Assembly: GCF_024704385.1 (NCBI RefSeq)
Contig: NZ_JAJDFX010000002.1
Location: 2,666,001 to 2,730,000, forward strand
Reading direction: 5' to 3'
DNA from: Cellulomonas sp. P24
GTDB taxonomy: Bacteria; Actinomycetota; Actinomycetes; Actinomycetales; Cellulomonadaceae
Length of the DNA: 64,000 nt
The position numbers and the translations under genes are program-made. The notes beneath the pieces are model-generated. The model saw only the letters and a list, made by a program, of their open reading frames with translations. It made no database searches and was not told where the DNA came from. Shown in pieces: positions 45,209 to 55,680 of this stretch (the stretch's first letter is position 1; each line of letters starts with the position of its first letter).

Positions 45209-47304
45209 TCAGGCCGATGTCGTGTCGGTCGACGTCGTGGACGTGGACGCGGTCGCCGTCAGGTCGTACAGCGTCGTCCCGTCCACGGTCTGGGCGGTGA
45301 AGGTCGCCTCGACCCACGCCGTGATCTCGCTCGAGGTCGACGAGCCGCCCCGCGACTGACCGAAGCTGCCCCCGGCGATGAAGTAGTGGATCTTCCCCGC
45401 CGCCACGTCGGCCTGGAACTCCGCGAGCGTCGGCGACGGGTCGGACCCGTTGAAGCCGCCGATCGGCATGACCGACCTCTCGGTCGCGAGCTGGTAGCCC
45501 GCAGCGTTGTTGGCGCCGACGGTGGCCGCGACCCACGTGTACGCGTCGGCGTTCTCGAGGAGCAGCGAGGTCAGGGCCGCGCTCGGCGACGAGCCGTTGA
45601 GCAGGCCACCCATACCGGTGCCGCCCGCCTGGCCACCGCCAGGGAACGCGCCGGTCGTCCCACCCTGCGGCAGGCCGCCAGGTGCCGTACCGCCCGGTGC
45701 CATTCCTCCCGCCGTCCGGCCGCCCGGAGCCTGACCACCACCCGGGAACCCGCCGCCGAACCCGCCGACGCTGCCGGTGACCGTCGGTCCCGCGGTCACG
45801 ATCGACCCGGTGTGCCCGGTGGAGACCGTCTGCAGCGTGTAGGCCGTCGGCCCGGCGAGGCCGGCGACGAGGGACAGGACGAGGCCGGTCCGCAGCACGG
45901 TCGGCCCGTACCACCGGCCGATCACCAGGGTCGCGGCGCCGACGAACCCGACGACCAGCACCGCGTACCGCAGCCACGGCAGCCAGTCGGCGGACCGTGA
46001 GAGCAGGACGAACGCCCAGACGGACGTCAGCAGCGTCAGCCCGGCGGCCAGGGGCAGGGCCCAGAGCTCCGCCCGGCGCTCCCAGAGCAGCCCGCCACCG
46101 ATACCGATCAGAGCCGCGATCGCCGGCGCGAGCGCCACGGTGTAGTACGCGTGGAAGATCCCGGCCATGAAGCTGAAGGTCAGGGCGGTGACGACGAGCC
46201 AGCTGCCCCACACGAGCAGAGCGGCACGCGTGCGATCGGTCCGTGGGGTGCGTCGACGCAGCCACAGGCCGACGCCGAGCAGCACGAGGGCGGCCGGGAC
46301 GAGCCAGGTGATCTGCCCGCCGAACTCGCCGTCGAAGAGACGCGTCAGCCCGGTGCTGCCCCACATGCCGCCGGCGGTGCCACCACCGCCGACGGATCCC
46401 GTCTCGCTGCCGGTGAGGCGGCCGAACCCGTTGTACCCGAACGTCAGCTCGAGGAACGAGTTGGTCTGCGACCCCCGACGTACGGCCGCATCGAGGCCGG
46501 GACGAGCTCGACGAGCGCGACCCACCAGCCGGCCGCCAGCACGAGGGCCCCGACGGCCAGGAAGCCGTCGCGGATGCGTCGACCGAGGGACACCGGTGCG
46601 GCGACGAGGTAGGCGAGCGCGAACCCGGGCAGGACGAGGAACGCCTGCAGCTGCTTGGTCAGGAAGCCGAGACCGACCAGCGCACCGGCGAGCACCATCC
46701 AGCGGGTGCGGCCGTCCTCGATCGCGCGGAGCGTCGCCCAGGCCGCCAGGGTGAGGAGCAGGACGAGGAGCGCGTCCGGGTTGTTGAACCGGAACATCAG
46801 CGCCGCGACCGGCGTCAGGGCGAGCACGGCGCCGGCGAGCAGGGCCGCACCGGCCGACGCGTGCCGACGGACGCTCGCGTAGAGGACGCCGACGGTCGCG
46901 ACCCCCATCAGTGCCTGCGGCACCAGGATCGACCACGACGAGAGGCCGAAGACCCGTACGGACAACGCCATGATCCACAGGCTCGCCGGCGGCTTGTCGA
47001 CGGTGATCGAACCGGCGGCGTCGGAGGCCCCGTACAGGAAGGCCGTCCAGCTCGTCGAGCCGGCCTGCACGGCCGCCGAGTAGAAGCTGTTCGCCCACCC
47101 GGACGCCGAGAGGTCCCATAGGTACAGGACCGCGGTCAGCAGCAGGAGCCCCACGAGAGCGGGTCGCTCCCATCGAGGGCGGGCGGGGCTGCCAGGGGTC
47201 GCGACGGCGTCGCGGGGCCCGGCGAGCGGGGCACCCGGCAGCCCGGGGATATCGTTCCCGGTGGGGCCGGGTGATGCGGGGTGGTCCACGAGGTGCGTGC
47301 TCAT
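45209..47304 (-). pseudogene. GT39-family membrane glycosyltransferase, frameshifted
   Basis: A PMT/ArnT-like enzyme that transfers a sugar from a polyprenyl-phosphate donor outside the membrane. The N-terminal part from ATG 47304 has the first membrane helix, an early loop FYSAAVQAGSTSWTAFLYGA with DKPPASLWI, typical of the family, and further helices. At a C5 run (46472-46476) frame is lost after MRPYVGG; the next frame continues with NSFLELTFGYNGFGRLTG and more helices. Adding one base gives 698 residues. A Gly/Pro-rich stretch (GGFGGGFPGGGQAPGG) precedes the C-terminal soluble domain. It overlaps the GT2 gene by ATGA. Confidence 0.88.
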
Positions 47305-48605
47305 CGGACAGGTCCTTCCATGGGGGCCCCGGTCGGGGCAGGGGACGACGCGCGGTGCGAGCGGAAGACCCAGCCGCGCAGCAGGACGAATCGCAGGACG
47401 GTCGCGCCGAGGTTGGCGACGACGACCACCGCGAGCTCGACGGCCCGCGGGGCCGACGGGGCGGTCGTCTGCAGGATCCACAGCGAACCCGCGCTGAGCG
47501 CCCAGCCGAGGGCGAACACCACGAGCCCCTGCCCTTGGTGACGCAGGGCGGCACCCGGGCCGCGGATCCCGAACGTCAGGCGACGGTTGGCGGCCGTGTT
47601 GGCCACGGCGGTGACGAGCAGCGCAGCGAAGTTCGCTCCTTGGGGGCCGAGAGGCCCGCGCCACCACCAGAACAGCACTGCGTACGCGACGGTGGACAGG
47701 CCACCGACGATCGCGAAACGGACGAGCTGGTGCAGCAGGCTCGTGCCCGGCGCGGGGCGCTGACGGTCGCCGATCAACGGCAGGTGCCCGCGGATCTCGC
47801 TCAGCGGGAGCCGACCGGACGTGAGTTCGCGCAGCAGCCGTGCCACCCCGCGCAGGTCCGCTGCAGCGGTCGCGACGATGTCGACGCGGGAGTCGGGGTC
47901 GTCGACCCAGTCGACCGGGACCTCGTGGATCCGCAGCCCGGCGCGTTCGGCGAGGACGAGCAGCTCGGTGTCGAAGAACCAGCCGGTGTCCTCGACGAGC
48001 GGCAGCAGCTCGCGCGCGGCATCCGCCCGGATCGCCTTGAAGCCGCACTGCGCGTCGGAGAACCGGGCCGAGAGGGCGCCGCGGAGGATCAGGTTGTACG
48101 TCCGGGAGATGAGCTCACGCTTGGGTCCGCGGACGACGCGGGACGTGCGGCTGAGCCGTGAGCCGATCGCCAGGTGCGAGTGACCGGAGACCAGCGGCGC
48201 GACGAGCGGCAGCAGCGCGGCGAGATCGGTGGACAGGTCGACGTCCATGTAGGCGAGGACCTGCGCGTCGGACGCGAGCCACACGGTGTGCAGCGCGCGA
48301 CCGCGGCCCTTCGCGTCCAGGTGCTCGACGCGGACCCCGGGGAGCTCGGTGGCGAGCCGCCGAGCGATCGCGAGGGTCCCGTCGGTGCTGGCGTTGTCGG
48401 CGATGGTCACCCGTGCCGGGTAGGGGAAGGACCGGTCGAGGAACGCGCGCGTCGTCCGCACGGCACGCTCGAGGCCCGTCTCCTCGTTGAAGACCGGGAT
48501 CACCAGGTCCAGGACGGGTGACGCGGTCGCGCCGGGCGAGTCTGTGGCCGGAGAGGGCACGGCCCGGTCCGCGCCCGCGGGTTCCTGCGTCGTCGTGGTC
48601 TGCAT
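47301..48605 (-). CDS. GT2 glycosyltransferase fused to GtrA domain
   Basis: A 434-residue bifunctional protein. Residues about 25-260 form a GT2 fold (LDLVIPVFNEETGLERAV, ADNASTDGTLAIA, AYMDVDLSTDLAAL) like dolichyl/polyprenyl-phosphate sugar synthases. Residues about 300-425 form a four-helix GtrA domain (LVRFAIVGGLSTVAYAVLFW, NRRLTFG) that may flip the lipid-linked sugar. It would supply the donor for the GT39 enzyme encoded immediately downstream. ATG 48605, with GGGAG at suitable distance. Likely under the upstream two-component system. Confidence 0.93.
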   Translation of the reverse strand: MQTTTTQEPAGADRAVPSPATDSPGATASPVLDLVIPVFNEETGLERAVRTTRAFLDRSFPYPARVTIADNASTDGTLAIARRLATELPGVRVEHLDAKGRGRALHTVWLASDAQVLAYMDVDLSTDLAALLPLVAPLVSGHSHLAIGSRLSRTSRVVRGPKRELISRTYNLILRGALSARFSDAQCGFKAIRADAARELLPLVEDTGWFFDTELLVLAERAGLRIHEVPVDWVDDPDSRVDIVATAAADLRGVARLLRELTSGRLPLSEIRGHLPLIGDRQRPAPGTSLLHQLVRFAIVGGLSTVAYAVLFWWWRGPLGPQGANFAALLVTAVANTAANRRLTFGIRGPGAALRHQGQGLVVFALGWALSAGSLWILQTTAPSAPRAVELAVVVVANLGATVLRFVLLRGWVFRSHRASSPAPTGAPMEGPVR

Positions 48606-48711
48606 GGTCACCACGCTCCCCGCTGGTGCTTCGACGCCGCCGAGGACCGGCTGTGACCGGTCTGTGCGAGGCGCGCCGCCGCGCGCCAGGGCGCCCCTGC
48701 GGGCGCGGGGG

Positions 48712-50343
48712 TCAGGCGGCGGGGAGCCGCACCGTGAACAGCGTGTCCCCCGGGGTGCTGGCCGCGGTGATCGTGCCGTGATGGGCCTGCACGACGGCGT
48801 GGGCGATCGCGAGCCCGAGACCCGTCGACCCACCGACCCGGTTGCGGGACGAGTCGCCGCGCGTGAAGCGCTGGAAGAGGTTCGGGAGCAGGTCGGCCGG
48901 TATCCCCGGTCCGTCGTCCGCGACCTCGATCACGACCTCGTCGTCGTCGCGGCGGACCGAGACGGTGACCGTGGTGCCGGCGGGCGTGTGGACCCGCGCG
49001 TTGGAGAGCAGGTTGACGAGGACCTGCCGCAGGCGGTTGTCGTCGCCGTGGACCAGGGCGGGCAGGGCGTCGTCCCCCGCCTCGTTGCCGAGGTCGACGT
49101 CGTCCGGGACGTCCTCGCCGACGACGACCCCGGGGATCGCCCCCTCGACCGTCTCGTCCTCCGCACCGGGAAGCTCGAGCCGCCAGGCGTGGTCCGGCCC
49201 GGCGGCGTGCGCGTCGGCCACCGCGTCGAGCGCGAGGGCGACCAGGTCGACGTCGCCGTGCTCGAGCTCGCGCCCCGCGTCGAGGCGGGCGAGGAGCAGC
49301 ATGTCCTCGACCAGGGCGCTCATCCGGAGGGACTCGGCCTGGACCCGTTCGAGCGCGTGCACCGCACTCTCGGGAAGGTCGTCGGGCAGCCGTCGGACGA
49401 GCTCGGTGTACCCGCGGATCGAGGCCAGCGGCGTGCGGAGCTCGTGGCTCGCGTCGGCGAGGAACTGCCGGAGCTGCGTCTCGCTCTCGTGCCGCGCGCG
49501 GAGCGCGTTCTCGACGTGGCCGAGCATCAGGTTGAGCGCCGACCCGACCCGGCCGACCTCGGTGCGAGGGTCCGTGTCGGCGTCCTCGACGCGTTCGCCG
49601 ATCGCGACCGCACCGCGCGACAGCGGGAGCTCGGACACCCGGGTGGCCGTCGCGGCGACCCGGTCGAGCGGGCGCAGCGAGCGCCGGACGAGTGCCATGC
49701 CACCGACGACGGCGAGCAGGACCCCGAGCGCGGCGACGACGAGCTCGGTCAGGACGTAGCTCTGCACCGTCGACGCGGTCGACGCGAGGGAGGCGGCGGA
49801 GACGAGCGTGTCACCGCGCGACGTCTCGGTCCCCAGGACGCGGTACGAGCCGAGCGACCCGAGCGAGACCGTCCGCAACGTGCCGTCGGCCGGGATGGAC
49901 GTCAGCACGGACCGCTGGTCGGCGGTCAGCTCGACCCGGCTGCCGTTCTCGTCGATGTAGCCGGCGAAGACGACCCGCCCGTCCCGGATCACGGCGGAGA
50001 TGGTCCCGGCTGCCAGTCCCGGTGCATCGAGCGGGCCACGGGAGGCCTCCGGCGTGGTCGCGATCGTCGGGCCCGTCACGCCTGACGACGGTGACGGGTT
50101 CTGGAGGGCGGACGGCAGAGGCGCCGGGGCCTGACCCTGGACGGCTTCCCCTCCGTGGAAGAGGGCGGACCGTCGGCTCTGCTCGAGCAGCTGGGTGTCG
50201 AGCTTGCTCACCAGCTCGGAACGGAGCGCGATCGCGGACGTCACCGCGAGCACCGCGCACACCGTCACGACGAGGAAGGCCACCACACTGACGAGCTGAC
50301 GCCGGAGCGTCCAGGGCCGACGATCGGCCGACCGTGATCTCAC
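48712..50343 (-). CDS. Sensor histidine kinase
   Basis: A 543-residue membrane kinase. Membrane helices near residues 15-40 and 195-220 flank an extracytoplasmic domain of about 150 residues. HAMP (SLRPLDRVAATATRVSELPL), then DHp with FLADASHELRTPLASIRG (phosphorylated His), and the ATPase with NLLSNARVHT, DDGPGIPADLL and GSTGLGLAIAHAVV. An acidic insert of about 35 residues (EDETVEGAIPGVVVGEDVPD and onward) interrupts the usual DHp-ATPase link before HGDDNRLRQVLVN. GTG start overlaps the regulator stop. Signal unknown. Confidence 0.94.
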   Translation of the reverse strand: MRSRSADRRPWTLRRQLVSVVAFLVVTVCAVLAVTSAIALRSELVSKLDTQLLEQSRRSALFHGGEAVQGQAPAPLPSALQNPSPSSGVTGPTIATTPEASRGPLDAPGLAAGTISAVIRDGRVVFAGYIDENGSRVELTADQRSVLTSIPADGTLRTVSLGSLGSYRVLGTETSRGDTLVSAASLASTASTVQSYVLTELVVAALGVLLAVVGGMALVRRSLRPLDRVAATATRVSELPLSRGAVAIGERVEDADTDPRTEVGRVGSALNLMLGHVENALRARHESETQLRQFLADASHELRTPLASIRGYTELVRRLPDDLPESAVHALERVQAESLRMSALVEDMLLLARLDAGRELEHGDVDLVALALDAVADAHAAGPDHAWRLELPGAEDETVEGAIPGVVVGEDVPDDVDLGNEAGDDALPALVHGDDNRLRQVLVNLLSNARVHTPAGTTVTVSVRRDDDEVVIEVADDGPGIPADLLPNLFQRFTRGDSSRNRVGGSTGLGLAIAHAVVQAHHGTITAASTPGDTLFTVRLPAA

Positions 50344-51125
50344 GCCGCGCTGGGACCTGTTCCCGACGCACGCGAGGCCGACGGGGCCGGCTTGAGGACG
50401 TAGCCGACGCCTCGCAGCGTGTGGATCATCGGCTCGCGTCCTGCGTCGATCTTGCGCCGCAGGTAGGAGACGTACAGCTCGACGATGTTCGCCTGGCCGC
50501 CGAAGTCGTAGTTCCAGACCCGGTCGAGGATCTGGGCCTTCGACAGGGCCCGGCGCGGGTTGCGCATCAGGTAGCGCAGGAGCTCGAACTCGGTCGCGGT
50601 GAGGGTGATCTCGTCGCCGTCGCGCTCGACCTCGTGCGAGTCCTCGTTGAGGATGAGGTCCCCGACCACCAGGAGCGCCTCGTCCTGGGCGGTGACCGCA
50701 CCGGTGCGCCGCAGCAGCGCGCGCAGCCGCGCCACGACCTCCTCGAGGCTGAACGGCTTGGTGACGTAGTCGTCGCCACCGGCGGTGAGCCCGGCGACAC
50801 GGTCCTCGACGGCGTCGCGGGCCGTGAGGAACAGCACGGGGACGTGCGGGGTGTTCGCGCGGATGCGGCGCAGCACCTGCAGGCCGTCGATGTCCGGGAG
50901 CATCATGTCGAGCACGACGACGTCCGGCTGCAGCGCCTTGGCGGTCCGGGTGGCACTGTTCCCCGTCAGGGCGATCTCGACCTGCCAGCCCTCGTAGCGC
51001 AGGGCCGTGGCGAGCAGCTCGGCGAGGTTCGGCTCGTCGTCGACGACGAGCGCGCGGATCGGGCTGCCGTCGGGGCGCGTGAGCTTGCCACGGTCAGCTG
51101 CGGTGCTGGTGGAGGCTGTTGTCAT
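50340..51125 (-). CDS. OmpR/PhoB-family response regulator
   Basis: A 261-residue regulator. Receiver domain with VVDDEPNLAELLATAL, phosphorylatable Asp in VVVLDMMLPDIDGLQ and Lys in DDYVTKPFSLEE. Winged helix with LTATEFELLRYLMRNP and VSYLRRKIDAG. ATG 51125 is chosen because GGGG lies eight bases upstream; ATG 51131 and GTG 51134 are too close to it. It forms an operon with the kinase and probably the two glycosyltransferases, suggesting control of envelope glycosylation. Confidence 0.94.
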   Translation of the reverse strand: MTTASTSTAADRGKLTRPDGSPIRALVVDDEPNLAELLATALRYEGWQVEIALTGNSATRTAKALQPDVVVLDMMLPDIDGLQVLRRIRANTPHVPVLFLTARDAVEDRVAGLTAGGDDYVTKPFSLEEVVARLRALLRRTGAVTAQDEALLVVGDLILNEDSHEVERDGDEITLTATEFELLRYLMRNPRRALSKAQILDRVWNYDFGGQANIVELYVSYLRRKIDAGREPMIHTLRGVGYVLKPAPSASRASGTGPSAA

Positions 51126-51351
51126 GGTCATCACCCCAGTGTTCCGGCGGAGGCTGTGGCATGCCTGACGTCTGCCTGTGAGAAGCCTGAGATCGCCAGT
51201 CTACGTCGTGGCGCACTTCCCAGCGTGCTGACGTGCTCCCCTCAGGGCCGTCACAGTCGGCAGCGGAAGCGTCGGTGTCGCAGCGAGATCTGCTGCTCGT
51301 TCCCGGGGTCGCCCCGGGGACGAGTTCCATCCCCTCTCGGAAGGACACCCC

Positions 51352-51768
51352 ATGTCAACGATGATCGCGGCGGCACGACCCCACGACGTCGACGTCGAGT
51401 CGTGGGTCACTGCGACGATCCGTCCGGCAGGGAGCTTCGGGCGGGACGACGTCCCTCGGCTGCACCAGATGCTCGAGGGGTTGTGCGGGTGCGCGTCGCT
51501 CGTCGTGCTCGATCTCGAGGCCACCCGGCTGCGCAGCGCACGTGCCGCCCGGGTGATCGAGGAGGCGGCGGACGGCCTCGAGCAGCGCGGGGGCTGTCTG
51601 CTGTGCATCAACGTCGACGGCGACACGCGGGCGCGCCTCGTGCTGGCCGGCCACCACGCCGTGCTCGTCGACAGGGGAGCGCCTGCCGATCCGCGGCTCG
51701 GGTTCGTCGGCGGTGGGGCCGTCCCGGCTCCGCGGGGCGACGGCTGGTCGCCTACCGTGGTGGGGTGA
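51352..51768 (+). CDS. STAS-like domain protein
   Basis: A 138-residue protein with a weak STAS pattern: SWVTATIRPAGSFGRDDVPR, then LVVLDLEATRLRSARAARVI at the place of the D-S-S/T-G loop, which is lacking here, and GGCLLCINVDGDTRARLVL. Without the phosphorylatable Ser in its usual context it may bind partners without kinase control. ATG 51352 behind GGAAGGACA. Its stop overlaps the PAP2 gene start (GTGA). Function uncertain. Confidence 0.65.
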   Translation: MSTMIAAARPHDVDVESWVTATIRPAGSFGRDDVPRLHQMLEGLCGCASLVVLDLEATRLRSARAARVIEEAADGLEQRGGCLLCINVDGDTRARLVLAGHHAVLVDRGAPADPRLGFVGGGAVPAPRGDGWSPTVVG

Positions 51769-52733
51769 CCGCCACCGACCAACGGACCACCGCCGCGCGC
51801 GGGTACCGCCGTGCCTCGCACGCCGGCGTGCGCCTCGGCCTGCTGACGGCGATCGTCTCCGCGATCGGCGTCTGGGGCTGCTGGCAGGTGTTCGTCAACT
51901 CGTCCGCAGGGCAGCGGGTGGACCAGGCCGCGCTCACGGGGGCGCTGTACGGACGCAGCCACCTGTGGCCCGTCGCGCAGCAGGTGCTCGACGTCGTCTC
52001 GGTGGCGTTCATCGCGATCGTGCTCCTCACCGTCGTGCTGATCGCGGCGATGCGCCGCCGGTGGATGCTCGCGATCCAGGTGACCGTGCTCCTCGCCGGG
52101 GCCAACGCGACGACGCAGCTGCTGAAGGTGGACGTCTTCCCGCGGCCCGACCTCGGGCAGGCTCCTTCCTACGGCAACACGCTCCCGAGCGGCCACACGA
52201 CGGCAGCGGCCTCGGTCTCCGCGGCCCTCCTGTTCGTCGTGCCGCCCCGGATGCGCCCGTGGGTCGCGATCGTCGGTGCGTCCTACACCGCGGCGACCGG
52301 GGTGTCGACGCTCATCGGGCAGTGGCACCGGCCGAGCGACGTCCTGGCGGCGCTGCTCGTCGTGCTCGCGTGGAGCGGGCTGGCGTCGGCGCTCGTCGCG
52401 ACCGGGATCGACGCGCCGCTCAGGGGAACGCCGACCGGATCGGTGCGCCGGGTCGCGGCCGGTCGACGCGCGGAGTCGACGCCGGTGGTCCTCCTCGGTG
52501 CGGTCGCCGCGCTCGCCGGGGTGCCGGCCGTCGTCGCGCTGCGCCGGACCTGGGACTCGACCGGGCCCGTCGAGTCCGGGACCGCGCTCGTGACGGCCTA
52601 CGCAGGAGGCGCCCTCGGGGTGGTCGCCGCGACCTTCGCCGCGTTCGCTCTGCTGCTCGTCGTCCGTCGGACCGCAGGCCGTCCGACGGCGCCCGACACC
52701 CCACAGCGCACGTCCAGTGTTCTTCCCGCTTGA
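51765..52733 (+). CDS. PAP2-family membrane phosphatase
   Basis: A 322-residue integral membrane phosphatase. The three PAP2 signatures are present: KVDVFPRP, PSGHTTAAASV with the acid His, and GQWHRPSDVLAALL with the nucleophilic His. Six membrane segments, then a C-terminal extension with two more ([20 protein letters not shown] and VVAATFAAFALLLVV). Likely dephosphorylates undecaprenyl or phosphatidyl-type lipids outside the membrane. GTG start coupled to the STAS-like gene. Confidence 0.92.
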   Translation: MTATDQRTTAARGYRRASHAGVRLGLLTAIVSAIGVWGCWQVFVNSSAGQRVDQAALTGALYGRSHLWPVAQQVLDVVSVAFIAIVLLTVVLIAAMRRRWMLAIQVTVLLAGANATTQLLKVDVFPRPDLGQAPSYGNTLPSGHTTAAASVSAALLFVVPPRMRPWVAIVGASYTAATGVSTLIGQWHRPSDVLAALLVVLAWSGLASALVATGIDAPLRGTPTGSVRRVAAGRRAESTPVVLLGAVAALAGVPAVVALRRTWDSTGPVESGTALVTAYAGGALGVVAATFAAFALLLVVRRTAGRPTAPDTPQRTSSVLPA

Positions 52734-52892
52734 CGGAAGGTCGTAGGCTCCCCCCTCGACGGCGCTCTCTGCGGTGGGCGGCCCTGGCTGCTCGGCGGTC
52801 GAGGCGGTCGGCCGCGCAGAGCATCGTGCGCACGACCCCGCACACCTCGGTACCCCCACCGCTCAGAACACGGTTCACGGAAGCAGGTCCCC

Positions 52893-55658
52893 ATGTCCGC
52901 TCCTCGCAAGCTGGTCATCGTGGAGTCCCCCGCGAAGGCACGCACCATCGCGGGCTACCTCGGTGCGGGCTTCGAGGTGGAGGCGAGCGTCGGGCACATC
53001 CGCGACCTCCCGCAGCCGTCGGAGATGCCGGCGGACATGAAGAAGGGCCCGTACGGCAAGTTCGCGGTCGACGTCGACAACGGCTTCGATCCGTACTACG
53101 TGGTGGACGCCGACAAGAAGAAGAAGGTCGCCGAGCTCAAGCGCCTGCTCAAGGACTCGGACGAGCTCTACCTCGCGACCGATGAGGACCGCGAGGGCGA
53201 GGCGATCGCCTGGCACCTGCTGCAGGAGCTCAAGCCGAAGGTCCCCGTCAAGCGGATGGTGTTCCACGAGATCACCCGGGAGGCGATCCACCGGGCCCTG
53301 GAGAACACGCGCGACCTCGACACCCGGCTGGTCGACGCCCAGGAGACGCGTCGCATCCTGGACCGCCTCTACGGCTACGAGGTCTCCCCGGTGCTGTGGC
53401 GCAAGGTCCGCCAGGGTCTGTCCGCCGGCCGCGTCCAGTCGGTCGCGACGCGCCTCGTCGTCGAGCGCGAGCGCGAGCGGATGGCGTTCTGCGCGGCCGA
53501 CTACTGGGACGTGTCGGGCGAGTTCGCCGCCACGGTCGGGCCCGACGCGGGTGACGCGTTCCGCGCGCGGCTGACGAGCCTGGACGGGCGTCGTGTGGCG
53601 AGCGGCCGCGACTTCGACGACCGGGGTGCGCTCCGGTCGGCCGACGCCGTCCACCTGGACGAGGCTGCTGCCGGCGCGCTGGTCGCCGCCCTCGACGGTG
53701 CGGACGTCACGGTCCGCAGCCTGGAGACCAAGCCGTACACGCGTCGTCCCGCCGCGCCCTTCACGACGTCGACCCTCCAGCAGGAGGCGTCCCGCAAGCT
53801 GCGCTTCGGCTCCCGGCAGACGATGCGGACCGCGCAGACGCTGTACGAGAACGGCTACATCACCTACATGCGTACCGACTCGCCGGTGCTGAGCGCGCAG
53901 GCGATCGAGGCCGCGCGCCGCCAGGCCGCCGAGCTGTACGGGCCCGAGTACGTCCCGGACGCGCCGCGGGTGTACACCGCGAAGAACAAGGGGGCGCAGG
54001 AGGCCCACGAGGCGATCCGTCCGGCCGGTGACGCGTTCCGCACCCCGGCCGAGGTGTCCCGTGAGATCTCCGGGGACCAGTTCCGCCTGTACGAGCTGAT
54101 CTGGAAGCGGACGGTCGCCTCGCAGATGGCCGACTCGCGCGGGTCCACGGCGTCGGTGAGGCTCGCTGCTCTCGCGCCCGGCCTGGGTGCGGGCGGTGCC
54201 GCGCAGGAGGCGGTGTTCTCCGCCTCCGGCACGGTCATCACGTTCCGCGGCTTCATGGCGGCGTACGAGGAGGGGCGTGACGTCGACCGCTACACCGACG
54301 GCACCGAGGACGCGAACACCAAGGACAAGGACGACACGCAGACCCGCCTGCCGCAGCTCGCCGAGGGGGATGCGGTCGACTCGCGGGGTCTCGAGTCCGA
54401 CGGGCACCACACGTCACCCCCGCCCCGGTACACCGAGGCGAGCCTGATCAAGGCTCTCGAGGAGCGTGGCATCGGCCGGCCCTCGACGTACGCCGCGACG
54501 ATCTCGGTGATCCAGGACCGCGGGTACGTGACGTCACGTGGCCAGGCACTGGTGCCGAGCTGGCTGGCGTTCGCCGTCACCCGACTGCTCGAGGAGCACT
54601 TCGACTGGCTCGTCGACTACGACTTCACGGCCGAGATGGAGAACGACCTCGACGCGATCGCCGCCGGGGAGAAGGAGCGCGTCGCCTGGTTGACCCGTTT
54701 CTACTTCGGTGACGGCACCGGCCGCACCGAGGGCGAGGGCCTGCGTCACCTGGTCGACGACCTCGGCGAGATCGATGCGCGGGAGATCAACTCCATCCCG
54801 ATCGGCGAGGGCATCACCCTGCGTGTCGGTCGCTACGGGCCATACCTCGAGGGTCCCCCGGAGACCGCCGACGGCGAGCCCCGACGTGCGTCGGTGCCGC
54901 AGGAGCTCGCCCCCGACGAGCTCACCGTCGAGAAGGCCCTCGAGCTGTTCGAGACCCAGGTGGACGGTGACCTGGTGCTCGGCGACGACCCGTCGACGGG
55001 GACGACGATCGTGGCACGGTCCGGCCGCTTCGGTCCGTACGTGACCGAGCTGCTGCCCGAGCCCGAGCTCGACCCGGGCCTGTCGGCAGCCGCGAAGAAG
55101 AAGGCCCTCGCAGCCGCACCCAAGCCGCGCACCGCCTCGTTGCTCAAGTCCATGCAGCTCCAGACGATCACGCTCGAGGACGCCCTGCGGCTCCTGTCGC
55201 TGCCGCGGGTCGTCGGGATCGACCCGGAGTCCGGCGAGCCGATCACGGCGCAGAACGGTCGCTACGGGCCGTACCTGAAGAAGGGCACGGACTCGCGGAC
55301 GCTCGCGTCCGAGGAGGCGATGTTCGACGTCACTCTCGAGGAGGCGCTCGCGATCTACGCGCAGCCCAAGCGCGGACGTGGTGCGACCACGACCCCGCCG
55401 CTGCGCGAGCTCGGCACCGACCCGACCTCCGAGCGCCCGATCGTCGTCAAGGAGGGCCGCTTCGGCGCCTACGTGACCGACGGGGTGACGAACAGGACCC
55501 TGCCGCGCGACGTCACCCCGGAGTCGATCACGCCGGAGCAGGCCGTCGAGCTCCTCGCCGAGAAGCGCGCCCAGGCCCCGACCAAGAAGAAGCCGCCAGC
55601 CCGCAAGCCCGCCGCGAAGAAGCCCGCCGCGAAGAAGCCGGCCGCCGCCAAGAAGTAG
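52893..55658 (+). CDS. topA: DNA topoisomerase I
   Basis: Type IA topoisomerase relaxing negative supercoils, 921 residues. TOPRIM domain KLVIVESPAKARTIAGYLG with Glu9 and DEDREGEAIAWHLL; the active Tyr (about residue 325) in YITYMRTDSP. The C-terminal region has repeated actinobacterial-type domains (GRYGPYLEGP, GRFGPYVTELLP, GRYGPYLKKG, GRFGAYVTDG) in place of zinc fingers, then a Lys/Ala/Pro tail of AAKKPAAKK repeats that binds DNA. ATG 52893. Confidence 0.98.
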   Translation: MSAPRKLVIVESPAKARTIAGYLGAGFEVEASVGHIRDLPQPSEMPADMKKGPYGKFAVDVDNGFDPYYVVDADKKKKVAELKRLLKDSDELYLATDEDREGEAIAWHLLQELKPKVPVKRMVFHEITREAIHRALENTRDLDTRLVDAQETRRILDRLYGYEVSPVLWRKVRQGLSAGRVQSVATRLVVERERERMAFCAADYWDVSGEFAATVGPDAGDAFRARLTSLDGRRVASGRDFDDRGALRSADAVHLDEAAAGALVAALDGADVTVRSLETKPYTRRPAAPFTTSTLQQEASRKLRFGSRQTMRTAQTLYENGYITYMRTDSPVLSAQAIEAARRQAAELYGPEYVPDAPRVYTAKNKGAQEAHEAIRPAGDAFRTPAEVSREISGDQFRLYELIWKRTVASQMADSRGSTASVRLAALAPGLGAGGAAQEAVFSASGTVITFRGFMAAYEEGRDVDRYTDGTEDANTKDKDDTQTRLPQLAEGDAVDSRGLESDGHHTSPPPRYTEASLIKALEERGIGRPSTYAATISVIQDRGYVTSRGQALVPSWLAFAVTRLLEEHFDWLVDYDFTAEMENDLDAIAAGEKERVAWLTRFYFGDGTGRTEGEGLRHLVDDLGEIDAREINSIPIGEGITLRVGRYGPYLEGPPETADGEPRRASVPQELAPDELTVEKALELFETQVDGDLVLGDDPSTGTTIVARSGRFGPYVTELLPEPELDPGLSAAAKKKALAAAPKPRTASLLKSMQLQTITLEDALRLLSLPRVVGIDPESGEPITAQNGRYGPYLKKGTDSRTLASEEAMFDVTLEEALAIYAQPKRGRGATTTPPLRELGTDPTSERPIVVKEGRFGAYVTDGVTNRTLPRDVTPESITPEQAVELLAEKRAQAPTKKKPPARKPAAKKPAAKKPAAAKK

Positions 55659-55680
55659 CGGCGCCCCCTCCGACGCCTTC

